From positions 9,610,001-9,674,000 of the forward strand of contig JAMPIQ010000002.1 in the NCBI GenBank assembly GCA_024699855.1: 64,000 nt of DNA, read 5' to 3'. The DNA is from Aphelenchoides besseyi (Eukaryota; Nematoda; Chromadorea; Rhabditida; Aphelenchoididae). Shown here piece by piece: positions 21,715 to 33,125 of this stretch (positions are counted from its first letter, which is position 1; each line of letters opens with the position of its first letter). The translations under genes were made by a program, and so were the position numbers. The notes beneath the pieces were generated by a model that was not told the origin of the DNA, made no database searches, and saw nothing but the letters and a program-made list of their open reading frames with translations.

Positions 21715-23370
21715 TTAATCGATGCAAATGATACTCGGAGGCATAAGTGGTGAATCGGGACGATGTTCACGTCGTGACAATTCCTTCCTTTTTGATCGTG
21801 ACTTTTTCTTTCTCGATTCTTTCGCTTCTTGATCCAAAACTTCTTTAAACGTGAAGCCTTGCTTAATCATCTCCATACGTTGCTTGCAACGTTGATATTC
21901 TTTGACCAGTTGTTCATTGCGAGACTTTTCCTCTTTTTCTTCTAGTTTTTCGCGTTCATATTCCTCTTCGTTTGAAACTAAGATTTCGTTTACAATACAA
22001 AAGCTGAGAAACCTAACAAACATTTCGTATCCATACTTGGTTGTATGCATTTGGTTCTACCACAATAACATTCCATACCCGAGACTTGCCAATATGCTTC
22101 ACCATAAGAAATCGTGACCTAAAAGCGAACCTTCTAGTTGTGCTCGTGCTTTAAGTAACTCACTTCTTGACCGGCAATTATGTCTTGATTAGCAACAAAA
22201 CCAATTTGTGGGAATTTAATCGAACTTTTAGTCGAACGAACAAAAATAAACGGAGAAAGACACGGATCGCAACTATGGTTAATGAATCTCGAAATGTTGC
22301 TGGTCAGTTTGGCATCAATTACGGGCATCGTATTTTCGTCCTACAAAAAGTCTTCAAATGGAATATATCGTTTAGAACGCACTCCGTTGTTTTGGATTGA
22401 ATATTGATATCGAACGTTTTTCGTCCGTTCGTGTCCTAGCAGTAGTTCGCCAATGAACTCACAGAAGAATGATCCTGAAATAGTAGAATGTATGAAACAA
22501 CCTGAAAAATGAACTAGCCTTTAGGAATGTAATCGCGAGTTCGAACTCCAAAGCCTTTGTTCTCGAAATAGTGAAGTTCAGTTCTGAACTGCACTTGTTT
22601 TGAAGTAAAAACATTTTTGCATTTGCCTTTGCACGTGCAGTTCCTTCGACACTCTAGCATCAAAATCTCCATCGGTTGATTGAGCAGTTTGTTGAGATCT
22701 TTCACTTTGTTGTTCTTAATTCGATTCTAATTCACGATCCTAAACGACTCACCTTGAGCTTAATTGTGGATCGTGTATAACATGAACAATTGGTTGTATT
22801 GCAATCGCCGTCAGGACAAAGGCAAATCGTTTCCTAAAGTTTACTGATTAAGAAGCCGGTGCATTCTTGCAACTACCCCAGCAGCATGTTGCGGTCTGCG
22901 AACATTATCCAACACGTAATTGAATTGCGAATCCATTTGTGTAAATGTTATTTCGTTAAAAGCTGGGATCTTGAATTTCTCCTGTCCCAACGAAATATCT
23001 TTTGAGATCTGTAATATCTGATTTCAAAAGAAGACCACAAACAAAGCCTTCTCCCAACGTTGCCCAACCCACAGACTTATTCTCAATCAAGTAGTAGAAA
23101 GGAGTCGGCTTTTCGGTCCTACGTAATGTCAATTCTCTTTTATTCCACCAACTATTAACACCCAACTATGAATCGAGGTCTCCGCAAACCATCAAATTTA
23201 CACACTGACCATAATGGATTGAATTTGTTTCAATCGTTCCTCTTCTCTCTGCCGGATTAATTCAATTGTCGACATCTAAAAGTTGTTAGAAGTGTCTACA
23301 ATATTAAAATTCATACCTGTGATGTACCCACCTTTGAAGCTTCATCGGACAACGTGTTACTAGTTTGCAT
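21715..23370 (-). CDS. SET-domain histone methyltransferase, SUV39/G9a group
   Basis: Probable nuclear H3K9-type lysine methyltransferase. From ATG 23370 an N-terminal coiled segment (IELIRQREEERLKQIQS) leads to a Cys-rich pre-SET (ICLCPDGDCNTTNCSC ... ECRRNCTCKGKCKN). The SET core has NKGFGVRTRDYIPKG, FFCEFIGELL, NISRFINHSCDPCL and ISYGEAYW, and the post-SET is ECYCGRTKC. The usual NHSCDPN and FDYGE motifs are slightly changed (DPC, ISYGE). After the post-SET an extra ~90 residues, very rich in Glu, Lys and Arg, follow to the TAA at 21715-21717; this tail is unusual because the family normally ends near the post-SET. No ankyrin or chromo domain was found. A TTTCAG acceptor lies 12 bases before the ATG. 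Confidence 0.85.
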
Positions 23371-23915
23371 TTTCGCACAAACTGAAATTTGGAATAAAAA
23401 TCTTCAAAACCCATTTACTTAATAGTTAGAGTTAGAGTTGTCATTGTAATCCAAACATGACACTTTTTAAACACTACGGTTAATTTATATCGCTAAGCAT
23501 TTTGTGTTAACGTAGCTCATGGTATGAGAAAAAGAAACGATAACAACTAACATCAGATGTAACTTTAGTTAGATATTGTGATCAAATGATATGGTTATTA
23601 GTAACAAACGTCTCCACAAGAAAATTTTCTGTTCTGCCAAAGATAAATGTCGATTACCTTCAACGTATAAGCGGATTCAACTTTCACATTCCAGTAAATG
23701 ACAACGAAATGATTATGTCGACCAGCAAATTAGTCTTGTTGTTATGTTGATCCATTTTCAATTCCAAGATGTTTCTAAGAGCTCCAGTTGTTCTAACCAA
23801 TAAAACTCAAAGATCAAAAACTCAACATTTTACTTTAAAAAATTACAATCAAAAAGAGTTACAAACAATAAGGCGGAATAGTTCCCGACGGCTAACGGAA
23901 TAGACTTCAATCCAT

Positions 23916-24159
23916 TTACTTGGGGTTTTTTCCCAAGTTCTGCTCCTTGCGCTTCTCCTCACCGCGCATCGCATCGTTGACCATCTTGCGGGTATCGCCC
24001 TCTGGATGAGGATGTTTGTGCTCGGCTTGGTCCTAAACTAAACTCTTAACTGTAATAAAAACGACAACTAACCGCTTTGCTTCGTTTACCTACGGAACCC
24101 AAGTTGATGTCCTTCTCTCCACTTTCAAATTCTTGAGCCAACTCCTCTGCACTGCTCAT
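23916..24159 (-). CDS. Small hydrophilic protein of 67 residues
   Basis: Two exons join in frame through a GTTAGT...TTTAG intron of about 40 bases. The protein starts MSSAEELAQEFESGEKD, contains KADQAEHKHPHPEGDTRK and ends in GKNPK. It is very charged, has no hydrophobic core and looks intrinsically disordered, recalling small stress- or LEA-like proteins. I cannot assign a family. The coding bias and clean splice signals make it likely real. A second GT-AG intron may lie in the 5' UTR (24175-24300). Confidence 0.6.
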
Positions 24160-25044
24160 TTTCGATTTTTGTAACTGAAAACAGAAGAAATTTAAGCGCA
24201 AAAAGATTGAGTTCTAGAATAATTTTTTATAAAAACGTTGAAAGTGTCAACAACAATCTTAAAAAAATATTTCGAATGCAATATAAACTGTCTTACCTAA
24301 TCACGGGAGAACTGATATGCAGGTGATGAATCTCGAGAGAAACTGCGTGTTTCGCTTGCTGAAGTCAGTACGTTAAGAGAGAACTGAAAACGTGGCGAAT
24401 TCGCTGCGAGATTCGCTACTTGTTTGGGAGGCAAAACATTGCCCCTGAGTCACTTGGTCACATGATTCCGCTGTTTACGTCCCTTCTAGATAGTAAACAA
24501 CACCAAACGTCCTTGAACTGATTATTTCCATTATCACACAACATAAACCAACCAGTAAACAAAACTAAACACAGATTAAAGGCGTTAAGTAGAATGACGT
24601 CAGGATCTGCAGACACAATGAAGTTGTTTGTTTAACGGCAAAATTTGTAGTCGGAAATATTCTTGGGTAGCTGTAGATCACGTTGATTCGCCTTGCATAT
24701 GAATCGCTAATGTTCTTTTTGATTTCAGTGATTTTCGTTTCTATTGTGAATTTAAGGCGACTATCACTCCCAGCTCTTCATTGATGAACTACATGTTATT
24801 AGGATGTTTAGTTTAAGGTTATTTCGGACAAAATTTTCGTTTCGTTAACATCTCGTACGTGAATGTTCGGTGAAGAAAACCGGTCTACAATCGCTCTGAT
24901 AAGCGTGTCGAACTCTAAACGATGTGCACATCAATCATCTCAAGGTTTTGCAGAACACAAACTGAATTTGTGTAATGACAAAGATTAATCATCTTGGTAC
25001 TCGGTTTTGTTTTCATAAAAGAGTTCAATATGTAGGAAGTGTTG

Positions 25045-25052
25045 TATGTACA
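25045..25052 (-). promoter_or_regulatory. Candidate PUF-protein site (distal)
   Basis: On the minus strand this reads TGTACATA, matching UGUANAUA. It is about 1.35 kb past the TRIM-NHL stop, so it counts only if the 3' UTR is that long. Confidence 0.2.
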
Positions 25053-25070
25053 TTTTTTACTTTTTTTTAG

Positions 25071-25900
25071 ACTTTAGCACAAGACAATCAGCAAGTTATG
25101 GACGAAAATCGACAAGATCTTAAGAGCTTCGAACATGCTGCTTGTAAACAGGCAAATCAAACAAAAACAAACATGCAACAACGATTAGGCAAACTTTTAA
25201 GGGACAGATACTCTCTAATCGATCATTACTATTAGTAACAACAAACGAACTTAAAGAATAAAAGGAACGAGTTATTGAAAGACTACAATACAACAGCGAC
25301 GTAAACAAAGTCATTTGATGACTGAAGAGTTAATGCTAATTCGAACAATAGGTTTGCAACGAAAAGTGAGAAATTAAACAAAGGATACGCAAGCCAAATA
25401 ACGAACAACGTTGTGCAAGAGCCACTGGCCAGCATTTAAAACAAGAACTGTTAAGGTGAACGAGTTGCGAAAACAAAAGTGAAAATCGAATACCGTTTGA
25501 GTTGTAAGACTTAGAAACCTAATTAACAGGAGATTAGGAACTAGAGATTGCTGACAGATCACAGATTAAAAAGCTCTTGTTGTCGCAGTTGATTTTGCAA
25601 GATAAACGGATCGTTGTTTGCGTTGCAAACGCAGTTCCGGAGACTGACAAACGTTGCTATTACTTAACAATTAGAAGACGCTTGAACATTCGAAAAAATA
25701 GAACACAAAAGGAAGGATGTTGATTTCCGTCTGATCATCTACCTCTACGAAGCTTTTGGCTTTGGAGAATTTCCGTAAAAAACAAATGGATCAACAACGA
25801 AAACACTGACCAGAGAAGTCGAGCGTTTAACTAGGTACGCAGTTAGAACGGGAGAAAATGAAAACGGTTTTGGCTAATGCAGTCGGGAAAGATCATTGTT
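25071..25900 (+). pseudogene. Possible decayed coiled-coil gene remnant (taxilin-like?)
   Basis: After a strong polypyrimidine acceptor (TTTTTTTTAG, ending 25070) 54 codons stay open to TAG 25233-25235 and read as a coiled coil rich in Gln, Asn and Lys (DNQQVMDENRQDLKSFEH, TNMQQRLGKLLRDRYSL). Further fragments with the same flavour, broken by many stops, follow to about 25900 (for example LTREVERLTRYAVRTGE). This vaguely recalls taxilin-type coiled coils. Low-complexity coiled coil is easy to misread, so the assignment is weak. Confidence 0.2.
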
Positions 25901-26108
25901 TCAAACTAACGCCAAACATAACAATGAGGTGAGTAACTGTTCCAATTAAAACAAGGCTGGCAGGTGAGTTTCCAACAAAAGTTTTCAACAACGAAGATTA
26001 ATAGCAAAAGCTATGTTCAGTAGATAATAAGAGCGTCTGGGCGATCTAATTAAAACGTCAATCATGCACAAATTATCCAAATTTTGCATACAACAATAAG
26101 AATTTGCA

Positions 26109-26116
26109 TATGTACA
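26109..26116 (-). promoter_or_regulatory. Candidate PUF-protein site
   Basis: Minus-strand TGTACATA, about 285 bases after the BRAT/NCL-1-type stop codon, matching UGUANAUA. A second match lies ten bases upstream in the transcript, which makes chance less likely. Confidence 0.35.
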
Positions 26117-26125
26117 CGAACTAAC

Positions 26126-26133
26126 TATCTACA
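26126..26133 (-). promoter_or_regulatory. Candidate PUF-protein site
   Basis: Minus-strand TGTAGATA, about 270 bases after the BRAT/NCL-1-type stop codon, paired with the site at 26109-26116. Confidence 0.35.
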
Positions 26134-26400
26134 CATACGCAATTCCGTTAAGTAGCTCCTAAGCGTTACAATAACTTCCAGAATGCAAGCAATACAATCG
26201 CTTGCAATACAAAAATTAAGCAACTGACAACAAAGATGAAAAAACAAAAAAATTGGAAACAAAACTGCAATGTCAGAACAAAGCAAACGATTGCATTGCA
26301 ATGTGTTCGAGAGTGTGTCATTTCGTCAGTCGTTGGATTACTTGAAAGATGTGTCGAGTTTTAATAATCGACAGACAATTTTGTTGACCTTGCTTGTTGT

Positions 26401-29400
26401 TTAGGGATTGGTTTGATAACGGTATAAATAGAGACGATAGTCCTTTGATGCCAAAACTACTCCGTCTTCCAAAAGGGCTGCATCGAAACATTGAGCGTGT
26501 TTGACTTTGCTTTCCATTGCATTCAACAAAACACCATCCTGTAAACAAAGACGATACAAATTCATGTACAAGACAAACAAACCTGATTGAAGATGGTCAA
26601 ATTGAAGTTGTTGTGATTGTCGGCAACGACAACTTCGCCGAAAGCATTGATGCCAACCGCAATTGGGAAATTAGAAATTCCTGGAAAAGAGAGTTTTGTA
26701 AGTCGATTCTTGTCAATGATATTGGTTCGAAGTAATTGAATTGAAATGCTTACCTTCACTGCCAATTTGACGTAGATAGTGTCCTTCGTAGTCGAACACC
26801 TAAACAATGTGAGTTAGAATGTTTATAGATTTAAGATTAAGTGAAATATCAACAATCGCTTACTCTAATGCAATGAGCGCGATTGTCGCTGATAAAGATT
26901 TCATTTTTATCGTTTGTACAAACGCCATTCGGGAATTCCAAGTAACGAGTACACGAGAACTTTTGAAGAACGTTGCCGTATGTATCGAAGATAATCACAC
27001 GCATCACCTAATACAGTAAGATAAAGACGAGACGTAACTTTCAGTCCTCACTTTGCATTCAACAACGATGATTCGTCCTTGATGATCAACACAAACACCA
27101 CGTGGGTGTTGAAGTATGTTTGCCCCAAATTTGCGCAAAAATTGACCATATTGATTGTAAATTTGAATTTGATGTGTTGGAGAACGCTCAGTGACGATAA
27201 AATCGCCGGTTGTACGATTGACAGCAACGCTAAAATACCTAATAAACAATCGACTGGTGTTCGGCTTACCGATTGGGATACAACAACTGACCATCACGTT
27301 TTCCACATTCTCCAAATTGAAATTTAAAGTGACCATCTTTGTTGAAAACCTAAAGCATTTATTACTAAAATATCGCAAAAACAATGAGATTACTTGAATT
27401 CGATGATTGTTGGTATCGGCAACAATGATATCGTTTTGTGCGCTGACAGCAACACCCGATGGCTCAGTGAATTGTCCTTCCATAACACCGAACTCGCCAA
27501 ATTTGCACTGATAAACCATTTTTTGACGCTTGATTTGCGAACGTGGTGGATACAATTGTAGTTGTACATTTTGCAATTTGTCGTCCACTTCACGATTCGT
27601 ACCGCTCAGACCGCCACCATTGACCATCTCCAATGCCGAATTCATCAAACTCAACTCGAGACCCGAAGACCACTTTTCGTATTGATTGAAAACTTGCATG
27701 GGTGAGTTCGAGTCATGAGCTGTTGTCAAGTAAGAAGCTGCAGGAGCACTAGCACCACCAAATGCTGGATTGAAATGTCCGGATTGAGGTACTGAGCCTA
27801 CAAAAACGAAATGAAAAACAAATTGAAAACTAACAAAACTCACTTGCTGAACTTCCATTGCTGCCAACAAACCCAAGATTTTGACAGGAACTTCCTAACG
27901 CCGAATCGTTGCTCGGCGGATTGCCGTTGGGTGAACCACGAAGTTGTCCGGAAGATGGACGTCCGATTGGTGTTGGACCACTATCCGAGCAAATCCACGA
28001 TTCTGGACGCATCGATGACATCAAAGCGAAAAGCGCGGACCGGGCCTAAATTTGTCTTTTGGATAAATTTTTCAGTTTCATTTACTAACCGGCCCATGGT
28101 TGATGCTCGGAACTTCCAAATCAGTTGCCCCGCCAAACAATTGGGCATCGGCGTTGAAAGAAAGGAAACCTTGAAGTCGGGCATCCAACAACGGTTTAAA
28201 AACCATGACTTCAGTAGGTGAAGAGAACTTGAGTAGACGTTGCGTGAACTCAATGGTTTGTGCCATTTTCTTCGTCATCTTCTGAACCTCTTTGTCGATC
28301 ACGGTCAAACGCAATTGTCGACAACCGAACGTTGCTTCCAAATCTTTGCTTAGCATACGTTGCGACTCTTGAATGCAGTTAATAAAGAACTTGGCCGTCT
28401 CGTCGATTTGTGCTTGTGCTCGTTGCTAAAACAAAATTTCGTTTACTGAATATCCGAAATATAGAATCAATAGCTTTTATTGTCTCATATCTAACTATTC
28501 AAACGCTTCGAACTTACCAACGACGACGTTAGACGTTGTTGAACGTTGTCTATATGACGGAACATGTCATGCAATTCGCCCTGTTTACGAACCGCATCCG
28601 TTATCAATGCTTCCATGAGAGCCATTTGATGTTCGGCAACATCGTCAATGACTTCAACAGTATGCTGAGGTGATTGATGATCGTTAACTGTGCACTCCTT
28701 GCAAATTGCAAAGTTGCAGGTCAAGCAAAAATAGCGAAGCGGTTGAGTACTGAAATTTAGCCGTTGCATATGCTGTGCATGCAATCAATACCGACCGATG
28801 TTCCAGACAATTACATTGCTGCTTATCAGCCAACTTGTTCTTGAGCGGTAGCTCTTCGACTTGATGGCCTTCGAAGCAATGCATAAATCGATGGGCAGTT
28901 GTGCAATGAACACAAAGATTCTGAGCACAATTAACGCAATAAGCCGTGGCCACCTGTCCACTCGTGCAACCAGTGCAATTCGGCGGTGGAGCAGGTGCCT
29001 TCAATTGTACTTATTGATTATTCATTACTCATTAACAAATCACCTGCTCAGACTCAACGTCACTACCCAACGAGGAACTCAACGAATGACCGGTCTTCTC
29101 ATCAGCACTTGCTTGATTAATCAGACTGACTGCATTCTGCAATCCATAATCCGAGAGCAATCCTTCCACACCCAAACTGGGGGAAATCTGCGTCTCGCCA
29201 AGACATTGCGGGCACACAATTCGTTCGTTGTTCTCCAGTTGTTTTTCCAAACATTCTTTGCAGAAACTATGAAAGCACGCAAGTACACGCGGATCACGAT
29301 AATAATCGGTGCACAACGAGCATTTCACAATTTGCGAGCTATCCATGGGTCCCATGTTAAATGGCTCGTCCAGATGGTTGTTGGCGGATTGCGGCCAGCC

Positions 29401-29788
29401 GCTCACCATTACAGTTTGTTCACGTCCGCTTAGCGCAATTGATGGTGGAGTAGACGCAAGTCCAAAAGCACCTGTCAATCGGCCGCCAGCGGTCGAATTG
29501 ATTGACAGGCCTAAATGAACACCAATTAAATGAACATTTTAAGGTACGTTCGCTTACCTGCGGTTTCTTTTGTCATGGAGGCAAGCAGCGTCGAGATCGG
29601 ATCCGTTTCGGAACCTGCCGAGCTCGTGCCCAATGAGTCCGATTCACTCAGTCCTTCTTCTGAAAATACGAGCCTTCGTAATAGGGTTTACATATCAGTT
29701 CGATCTTCTGATCGTTTTGCCGAAATCTCAGCATGAAGTCCGTACGAAATCACTTACCGAAGTTCCACAGCATTGCCGGCTGGTCCAT
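26401..29788 (-). CDS. ncl-1: TRIM-NHL translational repressor, BRAT/NCL-1 ortholog
   Basis: RNA-binding repressor that limits nucleolar size and cell growth in C. elegans and flies. ATG 29786-29788 opens MDQPAMLWNF, and two short introns lead to the RING: KCSLCTDYYRDP, CFHSFCKECLEKQ and CPQCLGE. Two B-boxes follow (CTGCTSGQVATAYCVNC ... HRFMHCFEGHQVEEL, then YFCLTCNFAICKECTVNDH). A coiled coil runs through MALMEALITDAVRKQG. The C-terminal NHL propeller is nearly identical to Brat: RQKMVYQCKFGEFGVMEG, VADTNNHRIQV, TERSPTHQIQIYNQYG, HPRGVCVDHQGRIIVVECK, ADNHNNFNLTIFNQ and LASKDYRLYLYRY. TAA stop at 26401-26403. Fly Brat lacks the RING that NCL-1 and this protein have. About 800 residues and roughly a dozen introns. 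Confidence 0.93.
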
Positions 29789-32700
29789 GACGCGTATGGT
29801 TAAAATTTCAACAAAACAAGGTCAACAACTAAAACAAGAATCTTAATTATTTCGACGGGAATCACGAGTGTCTTGATTCTCGAAACACACGCATATTCGC
29901 ATACATAACAAAAGGAATCAATTGAAGAGCTATCTAGAAACAAGAAAACTAATGACAGCGGGAAATGTGAGCGTAGAAAGTGAGTTAAATTGCTGAAGAT
30001 GCAAAACTGAAAATGAAAGCTCAGCAAAAATGAATTCTATGGACGTCGACGTGCTTATCAACAACGAAACGCGTGTGCGGTCGACAACAGAAAATGACCT
30101 TCGAACATTTTGGTCCATTGACAAAACCGATCAAATCGATAAAAACCGCTGAATCCAATGAAACTGCTGATCGGGTTGTGATGGTATCTTATCGGGGGGT
30201 GCGCGAACTGATCGAAGGTGCCAACTCGACAGTTGCAACAAACAAACAAACTGCAATTAGGCGGTGGGCGTACACGATGTTCCTCTTGCCGAAAAACTTC
30301 GGGCAGCCTGTGGCGTTGTTTTTTTGTTTTTGTCTGGGCGACGTAGAGAGAGAGTTCTGCCCGCATCCGCCTCGCGTGTGTGGAAAAAAGCAAGAAAGCC
30401 GCGTGACACGAAAGTGCGTGTGATATTCGCTCAAAAATCGTCACGTACAATTCCCTACCTAGGGTTTCTCGAGTCGAATGAGGAGATAAGCGAACTAAAC
30501 GCAAAAGCGGAAGTGTATTTCTCATGCGCCGCGATTTGTGTAAACGCGAACGGCAATGGCAGAAACTACAACAAACAACCGTGACTGACAAGAAATGACG
30601 TCGATCGGACGATGACAACTCCAGTGAATTTCGCCGAAAAAGAGCCTATTGCAGACGTTAAAATTGGGGTCAACGAATCGACGCGGCCGCTTGAAACGTT
30701 GCGAGTCGGATATGGAGGCGCAGAATTGCGAGTTTCACACTCCAAACTTCGCGCACATGAAACAAACACCGAGCTGCAAAAAATTAACTACAAAAAACTG
30801 CATAAGCAAATTGTTTTCTTTCAACCGAAAGCCATTTCTTGGATCTGAAATCTCCACTAAATGACTGGCACAATACAACTCATATCTTATTTTCTGAACT
30901 ACAAAAGCAAAATTGACGTCTGTACTTTTAAGGCCAAGACGATTTTCTTTTTGGAATGAGACCACCAAGTCTACAGAGGCCACAGCCAAACAACGAGGTG
31001 GTCTCGGGTCTCCTCTGCCGTCTCTCTCTTAAGCACTCGAGAGACTGGTCGAGAAGCACAAACGCGTAGCAATCGTGCGAAAGCGAGCAGAGAAAACGAT
31101 GTGAGATCTTTGGCCTCAATCTTGTTGACGAACGAAAAGCAACCCGAGGCAGAAAGCAGCGGGCGAGAAGCGTAGAGCCGGGGGCCTCAAAATGCTCTGC
31201 TTCCTTCTCGCACTCTCGAATGATCGTGTTTTGGGTCGGCGGTTACGAGCGGCGAGTCATGTGATTGCCGTAGGAGAAAAACAAAAAAAATTTGCCGGAA
31301 ATGCGGTCGCCTATTCGATTGTTGGCAACCACAACAAGTGTCAACAGACTGCGCAGACAACGTTGCTACGAGTACGAAAATTCAGTGGTCCGTGAAATTT
31401 GTAGGCGAGCAGTCGGCGAACATGCACGAGACGTGTTTGGAATGCTTGAGCGAGAGTGTAAGGTACGAAATCGTTGAGATCCATGCCGTTGCGCTCCAAA
31501 AACGAGGAAAATCGTGGAGCTAAACGAAAAACCGAGCGTTTTTTGCGATTCTTAATCGTAAAAGCATCCGCGTGACCTGCAAGTTTCATGAAAAATCGAA
31601 GAGCTGCGCCACTCGCATTTTCGGAGGTCATGAGTTAGTTGCTGCAAACGGTTTCAGGAATAGAAGTGTTTCCGGCATTTGGGAAAACGTGCAAAATGGT
31701 GCGAACGGTCACAACGCAAAGTAATGAAAAGACGACAAAAGAGGTCGAAATTTTGCAAAAAAAGCGAAGAGAATCAACCGACCACACTGTTTTTCGCGTC
31801 TTCTTTGCGCGTCAACGATGAAGTCCGACGACGAAGAGTGCGCAACGCGTAGGAATACAGTTTTTGTCAAGAAAGGGCGATTTCCCTCTGAAAAAGCGGT
31901 CACTAAGCGAACAACTCGGTGGCTCTTTCGTCCGACTCTGTGCCAATCAATTTTTGTGGCGGCGCTCGCGCGAAGTCCGCGGATTTTTTTCCAGCTGTGA
32001 GAAGCCAACCGCATGAACGTTTAGGCCCGTGTATGCAACGAAATCAACGCTTGGAGATGCTCATTCCAACTCGAGGACACATTAAGAAAACGAATTCTCG
32101 CCAAAACAACCTCCAATACCAAACCGAGACAACAGAAGAGACTCCGCCATTCCCTTCTATTCCTTTTGCTCGCTAAAGCCACGAAAGTATGTTTGGTTGG
32201 GAAATGGACCACACAACGACCAGAAGCCACATCCCATTCTGGTCACGCGCTTTTGTGATTCAAAAAGCGAAGTCCACGAAGGACGAGCATAAACAGGTCG
32301 ACGGACGGCAAGTAGGTTGATTATAAATAGACCAGAAGGCTGTTTACTCTCATTTCCTACGGTCGGCAGCCGTTGATGAGCTCTGAAATTTTGGGAACGA
32401 AAAAACCAATTTTCAATCGTCTGTCGCTTTTCTGAAAAGAGATTTAAGAGCGAAAAGACATGAGCTATTTGCCAGTTCATAACCTTTGATCTTCCGTTCC
32501 GGACGTTCATGAGTCGTCTGTTCAAAAGTCCAAGACGATGTAAACAAATGAGATTTTGAATCCCGCTTAACATTCAGAACATCACACAGAAAGTTCGATA
32601 GAACGAAGGAAAATCGCTTGTGATTTGCAAACTCATGATAGAAATATCGTTTGTTCGACCAAACCCTCTAGTTACTAAACTGTTGTGTAGAGGAAATCGC

Positions 32701-33125
32701 CGAGTTTATAACACGGCAAATGATCTTCGTAAGCAACGAAGGTGTTCAACAACAAATGAGGTGATTTGAAAAACAGTTTGGTTAAAATAAGTTAACTGAA
32801 TAACTCGCTTGTTGGTATTTGTCGGTTAAGACCAATTTGAAAGAACATAAACGTGTTTTTAGCACTTTCATTGTTCGTTGTCGTGAAATCAAGAAGACCA
32901 CGACCATTCAAAATGGCTTTTGCGAAACCCGCGAAAAACGTTTACATTCATTCAGATATCTCGTCTACGTGAATTTACAAAAATGTTTGATTTACAACAA
33001 TCTTTGTACTTTTACCGTAGATGTCGACCAAATGTTTTGAAATTGTGTTTTTTATTCGTTGGTTTAAAGCTTTTCGATTCGAATAGAACATTTATTCAAA
33101 CATTTTGATAAACACGGGGATGAAA
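29789..33125. other. 3.3-kb gap without a convincing gene
   Basis: Upstream of the TRIM-NHL gene and downstream of the 33.1-34.3 kb gene. The 30.2-32.1 kb part is visibly richer in CpG and G than the rest of the window and has many overlapping open frames on both strands with no family motif and no consistent splice joins. Likely promoter/regulatory or decayed sequence. Confidence 0.5.

Larger units (their letters stand above)
24160..26400. other. AT-rich stretch, partly the likely 3' UTR of the BRAT/NCL-1 gene
   Basis: No intact gene. The part next to 26400 follows the minus-strand TRIM-NHL stop codon and is a candidate long 3' UTR with three PUF-type 8-mers. The middle holds the decayed coiled-coil-like reading described separately. 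Confidence 0.45.

Noticed and set aside
27811..28221. Long plus-strand frame opposite the TRIM-NHL gene
   Set aside because: It is antisense to well-supported B-box/coiled-coil coding exons, and its translation shows no independent coding character.
30058..30618. 186-codon minus-strand frame in the CpG-rich gap
   Set aside because: Its Cys/Arg/His-rich translation resembles reading of GC-rich non-coding DNA. It overlaps equally long frames on the other strand and has no exon partners.
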